Shown: piece by piece, positions 1-6,028 of the stretch
Layout of the letters: each line of letters begins with the position of its first letter
Numbering within the stretch: position 1 is the stretch's first letter
Assembly: GCA_002317245.1 (NCBI GenBank)
Contig: DCIU01000143.1
Span: 370 to 16,287 of the forward strand
DNA length: 15,918 bases
Direction: 5' to 3'
Origin: Lachnospiraceae bacterium UBA1718
GTDB lineage: Bacteria > Bacillota > Clostridia > Lachnospirales > Lachnospiraceae
Position numbers and translations under genes: made by a program
The notes under the pieces: generated by a model
Database searches by the model: none
What the model was told of the DNA's origin: nothing
Seen by the model: only the letters and a program-made list of their open reading frames with translations

Positions 1-27
1 GATGTAGATTACGGCGATGCTATATGA
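1..27 (+). CDS. possible 3' end of an upstream gene
   Basis: Frame 1 is open from the window edge and would end in Asp-Tyr-Gly-Asp-Ala-Ile followed by TGA at 25-27, five bases before the GGAGG of the next gene. That spacing would fit an operon, but nine codons are too few to identify a product. Frame 3 is also open to about base 45, so the assignment is weak. Confidence 0.25.
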   Translation, partial: DVDYGDAI

Positions 28-43
28 TTATGGAGGAAAAGGC

Positions 44-961
44 ATGAAAAATGAAAGAATTAGGCTAAAAGGGCTAGGAATTGGTCAAGTCAAAACAGAA
101 CTTGTTGAAGCATATCAACAGAAGTTCGATGATGACAAATTAACAGTTATAGCGAAAAACATAATCGAGAAGAATATATTAGGCCGTTCGGTATTAACTA
201 CGGAGGATCTAGTGGAAGCTAATCAGTTGATTAGGAGGATGTACTATGAAAATATAGGTGAATACATCGAAGAACATATGCGGAACAAACTGATACGTAT
301 CAGTGGTGACGAAAATATAAAGAGAATTCATTTGCGTTCTGTCACGGAGGATGAAGATATAGCATCTATGTGTGAATATTATGGAATCTCTAAGTTAAGC
401 TATTTGCGTGGGCTTGCTAAAGGTTTGACTCACGAGGAAGCGATAAACCAAGCAAATAGTAACATAATCAAAGAATTTTCTTTCCCGTTTGCGGAGAGGT
501 TACAAGCGTTAAGAATTAAGAATGGATACTCGCAAGTAGAATTGGCAGGAACATTATTAAAAAATGAGCAGATAGATATTTCCGAAATTTATCTTTCAGC
601 ATTAGAAACTGGTCGAAAAACTCCAGATATAGATAAATTAAAGGCTATATCGGATTGTTTTGGAGTTTCATGCGATTATCTCATTGGCATATCTGATGAT
701 GATTTTAAGGTGGAATCTAATCATATTGTGGCGTCAGATGTTTTTTCAGAAAGATTGCGTAATATTCGAAAGTCATTAGGTTATACACAAGAAGATGTTG
801 CAACTAGAATGAGGCAATATAAATATTGTGAAAAAATGAGTTCCATAAAACTAAGCACATACGAGAAAGGGAGACAAAAGCCCAATATATCGAGGGTGAT
901 AGCGATGACTAAGTTTTATAATACAACACTTTCCTATTTATTGGGGCAGGTAGAGAAGTAA
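44..961 (+). CDS. regulator with two XRE-type HTH domains and a possible third HTH
   Basis: A 305-residue protein, probably a DNA-binding regulator of the mobile element. The start at 44 is preferred over the ATG at 17 because GGAGG at 32-36 lies seven bases upstream of it. Residues 149-216 and 234-303 are two XRE (Cro/C1-type) domains, each ending in the typical pattern of E-x-G followed by a Y-L-[IL]-G segment. Both have several extra residues between the second helix and the recognition helix. Residues 105-137 (IASMCEYYGISKLSYLRG and the following THEEA) resemble the short HTH of phage and plasmid proteins with a Y-G-I-S-x-x-x-Y core, so three DNA contacts are possible. Residues 1-100 are unrecognised. 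The gene ends four bases before the signal peptidase gene, which suggests co-transcription. Operator and target are unknown. Confidence 0.85.
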   Translation: MKNERIRLKGLGIGQVKTELVEAYQQKFDDDKLTVIAKNIIEKNILGRSVLTTEDLVEANQLIRRMYYENIGEYIEEHMRNKLIRISGDENIKRIHLRSVTEDEDIASMCEYYGISKLSYLRGLAKGLTHEEAINQANSNIIKEFSFPFAERLQALRIKNGYSQVELAGTLLKNEQIDISEIYLSALETGRKTPDIDKLKAISDCFGVSCDYLIGISDDDFKVESNHIVASDVFSERLRNIRKSLGYTQEDVATRMRQYKYCEKMSSIKLSTYEKGRQKPNISRVIAMTKFYNTTLSYLLGQVEK

Positions 962-965
962 GGGA

Positions 966-1937
966 ATGAAATTGAAAATCGGATGGAAAAAAACACTAAT
1001 TGGTTTAGGAATGTGTACGATGATAGTACTACTGTCTATTAAAGATGTTGAATCCTTTCCAAGTATAGATTTTGAAAAAGAATATGCTGAAATAATAACA
1101 GAGAATGATGTAATCACATACGAAGGTAGAATTGAAAATTGTAATTGCGTGACAATTGAAGGTATACCGGTACAAATTGATAAAGATTTGTCATTCAAGT
1201 ATGATTACTGTCTTAACGAAGGCCTTAATGTTGTTCGCATTATAGCGAGTGATTATTATGATAATAGCAAGGAATATATATCAACCATCTATTATCAACC
1301 TCACGAAGAAACTGATATCCCGTGGATAAAAATAGCAGTAATCATATGTGCTATTTTTCTTATTATTATTTACTTTAGGGATATATATATAAAAAGTAAG
1401 ATAGGTAATGAAAAGAAATACTTATTTAAAGAATTGATAACTTTTGTGATGCCTGTAGTAGTTATTTTTAGCTTCTTTAACTTTATAGTTACGATAGGAG
1501 TAGTTCAATCGTCTAGTATGGAACCAACCCTCAATGTTGGAGATACATGTTTTTATAATCAGATGGCTTATAAAGAAGTATCAGACATTCAGCGAGGAGA
1601 TATCATTGATTTTGATTCCGAAGAACTAGGAAAGCATATATCAAAGAGAGTAGTAGGTTTGCCTGGCGATAAGATTGAATTTAAAGATGGAAAAGTAGTA
1701 ATAAATGGGCAGTATATTGATGAAACGAATTATTGTATAAGTGAGCAGGATACAAATAGTTCCAAGATATTCATAGTACCAGACGAGTCGTTCTTTGTAT
1801 TAGGGGATAATAGAGGTAATTCTTTGGATTCAAGATACTGGGTAAATCCATATGTATCATTTGATAATATCAATGGAAAATATATGGGAAAGGTAGATTT
1901 TTCAATTCAATATGATATCTTTGGCGGATATAGATAA
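966..1937 (+). CDS. signal peptidase I with an N-terminal extracellular Ig-like domain
   Basis: A 323-residue membrane peptidase that should cleave signal peptides from exported proteins outside the membrane. The C-terminal half has the S26 family motifs: the nucleophile Ser184 in SSSMEPTL, the general-base Lys227 in SKRVVGLPGD, and the GDNRxNSxDSR box at 280-290. The N-terminal half is unusual. After a hydrophobic segment (about 11-24), residues 41-110 look like a small beta-sandwich (pattern V-x-I-x-G-x-P-V, then N-E-G-L-N-V-V and A-S-D), similar to glucodextranase-B or invasin-like Ig domains. Two more membrane segments follow at 121-140 and 156-178, the second directly before the catalytic Ser. 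Standard Gram-positive enzymes are about 170-200 residues with one membrane segment. The ribosome site is weak, and coupling to the regulator four bases upstream is likely. A dedicated role in processing element-encoded surface or conjugation proteins is inference. Confidence 0.88.
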   Translation: MKLKIGWKKTLIGLGMCTMIVLLSIKDVESFPSIDFEKEYAEIITENDVITYEGRIENCNCVTIEGIPVQIDKDLSFKYDYCLNEGLNVVRIIASDYYDNSKEYISTIYYQPHEETDIPWIKIAVIICAIFLIIIYFRDIYIKSKIGNEKKYLFKELITFVMPVVVIFSFFNFIVTIGVVQSSSMEPTLNVGDTCFYNQMAYKEVSDIQRGDIIDFDSEELGKHISKRVVGLPGDKIEFKDGKVVINGQYIDETNYCISEQDTNSSKIFIVPDESFFVLGDNRGNSLDSRYWVNPYVSFDNINGKYMGKVDFSIQYDIFGGYR

Positions 1938-1987
1938 GCTAAACAATATTGGAAAATATAAGAATAAAAAAGAATAACGTAGATAAA

Positions 1988-2026
1988 CGCGCGGCACGAA
2001 GTTTACGAGTGACGCGCGCGATTTTT
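1988..2026 (+). terminator. candidate terminator after the signal peptidase gene
   Basis: CGCGCG at 1988-1993 can pair with CGCGCG at 2013-2018, extended past one G/A mismatch by CAC/GTG around an 11-base loop. ATTTTT follows at 2021-2026. The GC-only stem stands out in AT-rich DNA 50 bases after the stop codon. The U tract is short and two bases off the stem, so this is a moderate call. Confidence 0.5.
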
Positions 2027-2033
2027 GGGAGCG

Positions 2034-2060
2034 AAAAAGTGACAAAATTTGACACTTTTT
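2034..2060. repeat. 27-bp near-perfect palindrome
   Basis: AAAAAGTG at 2034-2041 and CACTTTTT at 2053-2060 are exact complements, and inside them CAAA/TTTG also pair after a single mismatch. It could be a dimeric operator or a bidirectional AT-rich terminator. No gene start lies nearby to favour an operator. Confidence 0.6.
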
Positions 2061-2183
2061 ATAAATCATCATCTGATGAAAGCGATATACCTGCTTTGAA
2101 CGAGAAAGATTATCATATGAAGATATATTGCCTTTTTTGTGAATTACAATATTGAATATATACAGAGAGAATACTTTTACGAC

Positions 2184-2290
2184 GCATACTCATAAAATGC
2201 TTTCGCCCATGAAGTGCGAGCCACGACGGAGAGCGGTGAACATAGAGGCTCACAAAGGTGTCAGCTTACCATAATTCATCTAGCGTAAGC
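2184..2290 (+). other. GC-richer non-coding patch with several small hairpins
   Basis: This patch is visibly richer in G+C than its surroundings and has no credible gene. Possible pairings are GCAT/ATGC at 2184-2187 and 2197-2200, GAGCC/GGCTC at 2218-2222 and 2247-2251, and GCTTAC/GTAAGC at 2264-2269 and 2285-2290. A structured RNA is possible, as is a decayed coding fragment: one frame is open to TAA at 2272-2274. I see no promoter or terminator that delimits it. Confidence 0.2.
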
Positions 2291-2302
2291 AAAAGAAAGT
2301 TG

Positions 2303-2423
2303 TTATTTTTTGTCATTGCCAAATATCATTTTGCCTTCTGTTATTATTTTTTCTTTTTCTTCAGGAGGAACTGGATTATCTGAATCGTTAAGAGGGTGTT
2401 CATGCATATAAGCCATAGTCTTA
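2303..2423 (-). pseudogene. detached 3' end of an XRE regulator gene
   Basis: These 121 bases match 3458-3578, the 3' end of the intact XRE gene, with about five substitutions and no gaps. Read on the minus strand they still encode the last 39 residues (for example HEHPLNDSDNPV and GKMIFGNDKK) and the same TAA stop. One change is silent and the others give A to T, T to P and A to T replacements. Upstream on the minus strand the frame runs into TGA eight codons before the homology, and no HTH region is present. It is a 3' fragment without a start: either the remnant of a tandem paralogue or an original 3' end displaced when the 2424-3457 segment arrived. Confidence 0.85.
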
Positions 2424-2532
2424 GAAACACAAATTATTCCAAGTCAATATCCGGTAACTTATCTGTATGTTCTTATTTTTTGGATAATTCTTGTAATTAT
2501 TATAGTTTTAGTTATTTTGAAAATAAAAAAGT

Positions 2533-2548
2533 AAGGTAAACTTACCTT
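2533..2548. promoter_or_regulatory. palindromic operator-like site
   Basis: AAGGTAA and TTACCTT form exact 7-bp arms around a two-base centre, about 18 bases upstream of the candidate -35 box of the RNA/DUF3800 unit. The size and position suit a dimeric regulator. No regulator can be assigned. Confidence 0.4.
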
Positions 2549-2565
2549 TAATATGCAGATTTTAG

Positions 2566-2597
2566 TTGAAAATTTTGCAATTATTGCATAATATAAT
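2566..2597 (+). promoter_or_regulatory. candidate promoter for the structured RNA and DUF3800 gene
   Basis: TTGAAA at 2566-2571 can serve as -35 with TATAAT at 2592-2597 (20-base gap, long) or CATAAT at 2587-2592 (15-base gap, short). Start sites would fall around 2600-2604, at the first base pair of hairpin 1. The perfect TATAAT and the match of start site to RNA structure support it; the gap is not ideal. Confidence 0.45.
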
Positions 2598-2600
2598 AAT

Positions 2601-2696
2601 ACAGATATGAATCTGTTGCGTGGAAACGCATTTAATATTTGGGCTGGTCGAAAGACCCGGGTCCACCAAACGGCGGGTAAGACACCCGCCTTTTTT
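2601..2696 (+). ncRNA. structured RNA upstream of DUF3800, ending in a terminator
   Basis: Four compact helices lie in 96 bases. Hairpin 1 is ACAGAT/ATCTGT (2601-2606, 2611-2616) with loop ATGA. Hairpin 2 starts on the next base: TGCGT/ACGCA (2617-2621, 2626-2630) with a GGAA tetraloop, so the two can stack. Hairpin 3 is GGTC/GACC (2646-2649, 2654-2657) with a GAAA tetraloop, enclosed by TTTGG/CCAAA (2638-2642, 2666-2670). Hairpin 4 is an intrinsic terminator. Two GNRA-type loops and contiguous helices argue for a selected fold. Several 'DUF3800' RNA motifs upstream of DUF3800 genes have been reported by comparative genomics of bacterial structured RNAs; whether this is one of those, or a new one, I cannot tell. 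It could be a cis-regulator (attenuator) or a separate RNA partner of the protein. Confidence 0.7.
2672..2696 (+). terminator. intrinsic terminator between the RNA and the DUF3800 gene
   Basis: GGCGGGT (2672-2678) and ACCCGCC (2684-2690) form a 7-bp GC-rich stem with loop AAGAC, followed by six T at 2691-2696. It sits seven bases before the GGAGG of the DUF3800 gene, so most transcripts should stop here and the gene would need read-through, antitermination or regulated refolding. Confidence 0.85.
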
Positions 2697-2712
2697 GTTA
2701 CATGGAGGATTA

Positions 2713-3387
2713 ATGAAGGAGTTAAGCATTTTTGTAGATGAATCAGGTGATTTTGGTGAATATGATTACCATGCACCTTTTTATATAATATCAATGGTAT
2801 TGCATGATCAGTCTGCAGACATAGATAATGATTTGCAAGCATTGGAAAATGAATTAACCAACATTGGATGGCCAAAGCATTGTGTGCATGCCGGTCCTGT
2901 AATTAGATCGGAAGAAGAGTATCGCGGATATGAGTTAAAAGATAGACAAAAGATCTTAATGAAAATGATGACTTTTATAAGACATCTGGATGTTAATTTT
3001 AAATCGATTTATATTGAAAAGAAACATATTGTTGATTCTGTTGAGGCAACAGGTAAGCTTAGCAAGCAGCTTGCTGCGTTCATTAGAGATAATTATCAGT
3101 TCTTTTGTGGTTATGATGTTGTCAAAGTATACTATGATAATGGTCAAGTGGAAGTAACCCGTATTCTTTCATCAGTTTTTAATGCTTTATTAGAGAATGT
3201 AGAATTTCGTAAGGTTATGCCAGCAGACTATAGATTATTTCAGGTAGCTGATCTGATTTGTACATTAAAGCTTACTGAACTAAAAATGGAAAATCATCAA
3301 TTATCTAAATCTGAAGCATTTTTCTTTAATGATGAGAGAACTCTGAAGAAGAATTATTTGAAACCGTTGTCGAAAAAAGAGCTGTAG
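2713..3387 (+). CDS. DUF3800 domain protein
   Basis: A 224-residue protein of the DUF3800 family, function unknown. Length and motifs fit: the N-terminal IFVDESGDFG carries the conserved Asp-Glu, and QVADLI near the C-terminus gives the conserved Q-x-x-D. The spaced acidic residues suggest metal binding and possibly nuclease-type chemistry; this is inference. The start at 2713 is chosen because GGAGG lies at 2704-2708 and the family normally begins just before the hydrophobic strand leading to D-E-S. An upstream in-frame ATG at 2620 lies inside the structured RNA and is rejected. No signal peptide or membrane segment is present, so the protein is cytoplasmic. It is the only gene of the 2424-3457 segment, directly behind the RNA and terminator, which makes an RNA-protein unit plausible. 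Confidence 0.88.
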   Translation: MKELSIFVDESGDFGEYDYHAPFYIISMVLHDQSADIDNDLQALENELTNIGWPKHCVHAGPVIRSEEEYRGYELKDRQKILMKMMTFIRHLDVNFKSIYIEKKHIVDSVEATGKLSKQLAAFIRDNYQFFCGYDVVKVYYDNGQVEVTRILSSVFNALLENVEFRKVMPADYRLFQVADLICTLKLTELKMENHQLSKSEAFFFNDERTLKKNYLKPLSKKEL

Positions 3388-3457
3388 CTTATTAAGACAA
3401 GGCATATACAAGATATAGATATGTACATAGAAATGGATATGAAACTCATATAATATA

Positions 3458-3578
3458 TTATTTCTTGTCATTGCCAAATATCATTTTGCCTTCTGCTATT
3501 ATTTTTTCTTTTTCTTCAGGGGTAACTGGATTATCTGAATCGTTAAGAGGGTGTTCATGCATATAAGCCATAGCCTTA
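3458..3578. repeat. right copy of the 121-bp direct repeat
   Basis: Matches 2303-2423 at about 96% without gaps. Homology begins exactly at the stop codon of the minus-strand XRE gene and ends 40 codons into its 3' end. With its partner it brackets the 1034-base segment carrying the structured RNA and DUF3800 gene. Confidence 0.85.
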
Positions 3579-4084
3579 TCCATGGTATTATATGTATGCA
3601 ACATATCTAACCTAGGCTCTTTGCTAGGATATGTAAACATCCAGTCTTTGAATTGTCCTTCAGTTCCTTTTAACCAAGAATCACGTTTGTCCTCATCTAT
3701 AATCGAATCGGCTTTTTTAATGTCTTCAAGGTAGCGTACATATACACCATACCACGAGCGCATAAAAGGCTGTAACTTCTTGAAAGAAATGTAGATATCA
3801 TCGTCATCTATCTCTTTTCCCTGCTTGAGGTTGCCACCAAAATCTTGAAAAATACTAAACAGTCTTTTCATGGCAGTTTCCGAATCAACGTTGACACTTG
3901 TAAGGATTTCAGCCGGAACACCAAGGCCTTTTGCAATTTTTTCAATAGTAGCAGGCTTTGGATTCAATCTTCCACTTTCATATTTACGAACAGTAGAATC
4001 ATCTATTCCACATGCCTCTGCTAACTCGACCTGAGTTATGCCATATAGTTTTCTTATTTCTCTTATCTTTGATCCGACAGACAT
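3458..4084 (-). CDS. XRE-family repressor-like regulator, divergent from the excisionase-integrase operon
   Basis: A 208-residue protein with an N-terminal XRE HTH (about residues 6-60): ITQVELAEACGIDDSTVRKY supplies helices 2 and 3, and the ESGRLNP motif follows. The remaining 145 residues are charged and mostly helical by eye, with an aromatic cluster (MRSWYGVYVRYLEDIKKA), and may hold a dimerisation or sensing domain; I do not recognise it. The start has AGAGGT six bases upstream on the minus strand (4091-4096). It is transcribed away from the promoter at 4182-4210 that drives the small gene, xis and int, the usual layout for a repressor controlling excision of an integrative element. The 3' 121 bases occur again at 2303-2423. 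Confidence 0.88.
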   Translation of the reverse strand: MSVGSKIREIRKLYGITQVELAEACGIDDSTVRKYESGRLNPKPATIEKIAKGLGVPAEILTSVNVDSETAMKRLFSIFQDFGGNLKQGKEIDDDDIYISFKKLQPFMRSWYGVYVRYLEDIKKADSIIDEDKRDSWLKGTEGQFKDWMFTYPSKEPRLDMLHTYNTMDKAMAYMHEHPLNDSDNPVTPEEKEKIIAEGKMIFGNDKK

Positions 4085-4181
4085 ATCAATACCTCTAATC
4101 TCAAATATATTTTGTCTTACAATAACTCTATCATATCCCCATATTAGAAAGGAATAAAAATATTAAATATTTATAAAGACA

Positions 4182-4210
4182 TTGACATACCGTAGTTAAA
4201 CAGATAAAAT
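4182..4210 (+). promoter_or_regulatory. strong sigma-A-type promoter of the xis-int operon
   Basis: TTGACA at 4182-4187 and TAAAAT at 4205-4210 are separated by exactly 17 bases. The transcript would start near 4217 and carry an early hairpin, AGGGAC/GTCTCT around AAAA (4221-4236). A 10-bp AT palindrome at 4164-4173 lies just upstream. The near-consensus strength suggests the promoter is normally held off, most likely by the divergent XRE protein. Confidence 0.82.
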
Positions 4211-4297
4211 AGGAATGAATAGGGACAAAAGTCTCTAATTCTACAGCGATAGGTGCGTTCACGTAATGTGAAATAAGGGAAAAGGAGGTATATAAGT

Positions 4298-4426
4298 ATG
4301 TTTTGTGAACGTGTACTATTGGAAAACACGCATTTTTTAGAAAATAAACTACAGGAATTTCTGCAGAATAATTATTGTAATTTATATTGTATTTACCATT
4401 CGATGACACGTTCATTTTTGATGTAA
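4298..4426 (+). CDS. 42-residue small protein, first gene of the xis-int operon
   Basis: A short frame, MFCERVLLENTHFLENK onward, ending at TAA 4424-4426. Support is positional: GGAGG at 4284-4288 nine bases upstream, a strong promoter 90 bases before it, and the excisionase gene 34 bases after it in the same direction. It has three Cys and several aromatic residues but no family I recognise. A 9-bp inverted repeat (TGAACGTGT at 4306-4314, ACACGTTCA at 4406-4414) lies within it, so the segment could instead, or also, matter as structured leader RNA. It may be a leader peptide or a small recombination cofactor; both are guesses. Confidence 0.55.
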   Translation: MFCERVLLENTHFLENKLQEFLQNNYCNLYCIYHSMTRSFLM

Positions 4427-4460
4427 CTATTAAATGGACTCATTGTTTGGAGGATAAAAT

Positions 4461-4649
4461 ATGGAATACGATGAAGTATTAACAGTAGAAGATTTACAGA
4501 AGAGATTAAAGGTAGGTAGAGATAAGGCATATGCTATAATGACTAGCCCAGCTTTTCCATCCACAAAGCTTGGTAGAACATATTTTGTTACTACTGATAA
4601 GCTTAAGGACTGGTTAGATATGTATGCAGGACGCGAATTCAAATTATAG
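4461..4649 (+). CDS. xis: excisionase (MerR-like HTH, HTH_17 type)
   Basis: A 62-residue DNA-binding protein of the excisionase type. VEDLQKRLKVGRDKAYAIM forms a winged-helix HTH, followed by FPSTKLGRTYFVTTDKLKDW, which matches the wing and C-terminal helix of HTH_17 proteins encoded beside tyrosine integrases. It should bend DNA near the attachment site and steer the integrase towards excision. GGAGG at 4449-4453 is seven bases before the ATG, and the integrase starts eight bases after its stop. No other gene in the window fits this role. Confidence 0.9.
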   Translation: MEYDEVLTVEDLQKRLKVGRDKAYAIMTSPAFPSTKLGRTYFVTTDKLKDWLDMYAGREFKL

Positions 4650-4657
4650 GAGTAGTT

Positions 4658-5881
4658 GTGGGAACAAGACGTGACAATGGCGCGGGCCATTTCACTACTC
4701 TTAAAAATGGAAAATTGCAAATGCGATTGTATGTTGGGAGAACTGTTAATGGCACGCCTAAGATATTAACAACTACAGGGGATACTAAAAACGAATGTAA
4801 GCGCTTGATGAATAAGCGCAAACGAGAATATGAAAATCAAATACGGTGTGATGAAGATTTTGGCATCTTAACAATTAAAAATCTATGTGAAAAACACCTC
4901 CAGGAACATATGAGTCAGGAGGAGCGACTTAAAGCCAAGTCGGCGGACAGGCGCGAGAGTACGATAAAAAATCAGATTGCAATATACGCTATAGGCGGAA
5001 TGCAGGTACAGGCTGTAAGACCTAGAGATATAGAGCTTCACATAGAGCATCTAATCAAGAATACCAAGTTATCGGTTTCGTCAATTGAAAAGGCTTTTGA
5101 TGTAATAAGTTCCGCTTATAAATGGGCAATAAGCCAAGGGTATATGGGAACTAATCCATGTGAAGCGGTTAAAGACTCTATAAAGCATAGATTACGAAAA
5201 CTCGAAGCTAGAAAGTCTGTAGATGCAGACGTTGTTATCTTGTCTGAAGATGAGAAGAAGCAATTGGTGAAAATTGCCCGTGAAAAGGATGAGAATGGCG
5301 AGTACATATATTACTATGGACTTGCAACATTATTACTTCTCTATACAGGCATGAGAGTAGGTGAAATGTGCGCGTTAAGGTGGAAAGACTATAATCGTCG
5401 AACTAATAGCCTTGCCATAAATGCCACACGATATGTAGCCAAAAATCACAAGAATACAACCGAAGGCAAGACATACGTTCCTGGAGAGAATACGGTAAAG
5501 AACGATAAGGCTAGAGAGATAGTACTTACTCCCGAGGCAATAAGTGTTCTTGAGGAAATATACGTTGTTTCTCTTCACACAAAGGATGATGATTATATTA
5601 TTCTTAATACTAAGCAGAAACCTACGAATCCATCCAATTTTGATGCGAATTTAAAGAAGATATATGCTGCAGCTGGATTTAGAGAGGGGATAGGTGGAGC
5701 ACACCTTCTAAGAAGAACTTTTGCGACAGGACTTTATGATGCTGGTGCAGACATAAAAGCAATAGCAGCTTATATAGGAGATCTTGAGAGCACAACTTCA
5801 GCTCATTATATTGCATCAAGGAAGAGGATTGTAGTTGGTAATGAGACTAGAAATGTAGTCCCAATACCTACAAAGAAATAA
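4658..5881 (+). CDS. int: tyrosine site-specific integrase (Tn916/phage type)
   Basis: A 407-residue tyrosine recombinase that should integrate and excise the element. Residues about 1-60 resemble an arm-type DNA-binding domain, 70-180 the SAM-like core-binding domain, and 195-395 the catalytic domain. Visible catalytic residues are Arg233 (TGMRVGE), Lys281 or Lys284, His349 and Arg352 (HLLRRTF), and the nucleophile Tyr384 (SAHYIA). The position nine residues before the Tyr, usually His or Trp, is Asp375 (YIGDLES). The start is GTG at 4658 with GGAG at 4649-4652. The gene points to the element end, with the tRNA-like attachment site about 85-140 bases past the stop. No frameshift is seen, so the enzyme is probably intact. 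Confidence 0.93.
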   Translation: MGTRRDNGAGHFTTLKNGKLQMRLYVGRTVNGTPKILTTTGDTKNECKRLMNKRKREYENQIRCDEDFGILTIKNLCEKHLQEHMSQEERLKAKSADRRESTIKNQIAIYAIGGMQVQAVRPRDIELHIEHLIKNTKLSVSSIEKAFDVISSAYKWAISQGYMGTNPCEAVKDSIKHRLRKLEARKSVDADVVILSEDEKKQLVKIAREKDENGEYIYYYGLATLLLLYTGMRVGEMCALRWKDYNRRTNSLAINATRYVAKNHKNTTEGKTYVPGENTVKNDKAREIVLTPEAISVLEEIYVVSLHTKDDDYIILNTKQKPTNPSNFDANLKKIYAAAGFREGIGGAHLLRRTFATGLYDAGADIKAIAAYIGDLESTTSAHYIASRKRIVVGNETRNVVPIPTKK

Positions 5882-5964
5882 ATATAAAAAACGATAAATT
5901 GTAATAATAATTAAAAGATTTAATGATATATATGTGTAAAAGTGTGATAAACACGGCATCTTCG

Positions 5965-6021
5965 GAGTTTTTACTTAACTCTGACTCCGTCATTTTCAAG
6001 GTTCGAATCCTTGTGGCGCTG
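5965..6021 (+). other. attR candidate: 3' part of a class II tRNA-like sequence
   Basis: GAGTT/AACTC with a 7-base loop (5965-5981) looks like an anticodon arm, although the base at position 37 is T. TGAC-TCC-GTCA (5982-5992) forms a long variable arm. CAAGG-TTCGAAT-CCTTG (5997-6013) is a canonical 5-bp T arm with 7-base loop, and TGGCGCT plus a discriminator G (6014-6021) is an acceptor 3' strand. There is no matching 5' half: an acceptor partner and D arm are absent from the AT-rich DNA to the left. A tRNA 3' end next to an integrase gene, followed by a terminator, is the classical product of integration into a tRNA gene. The amino-acid identity cannot be read. The intact tRNA and attL should lie at the other end of the element. 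Confidence 0.6.
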
Positions 6022-6028
6022 CTATATG

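Noticed and set aside
1949..2155. 68-codon open frame starting with TTG
   Set aside because: No ribosome site, rare start codon, and it runs through a GC hairpin with T tail and a 27-bp palindrome that explain the sequence better. Some coding relic is possible but unsupported.
2601..2700. Type III toxin-antitoxin (ToxIN-like) antitoxin RNA
   Set aside because: The RNA-terminator-gene order is similar, but there are no tandem repeats and the protein has DUF3800, not ToxN, motifs.
2620..2712. N-terminal extension of the DUF3800 gene to the ATG at 2620
   Set aside because: It would translate the structured RNA and terminator, has no ribosome site, and lies outside the family's usual start; GGAGG before 2713 decides.
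4131..4821. Minus-strand frames opposite the small gene, excisionase and integrase start
   Set aside because: They lie antisense to well-supported genes with good ribosome sites and have none of their own.
5965..6021. Complete functional tRNA gene, or tmRNA 3' end
   Set aside because: No 5' acceptor strand or D arm lies upstream, position 37 is a pyrimidine, and the acceptor strand does not fit the GGGG-type start of tmRNA.
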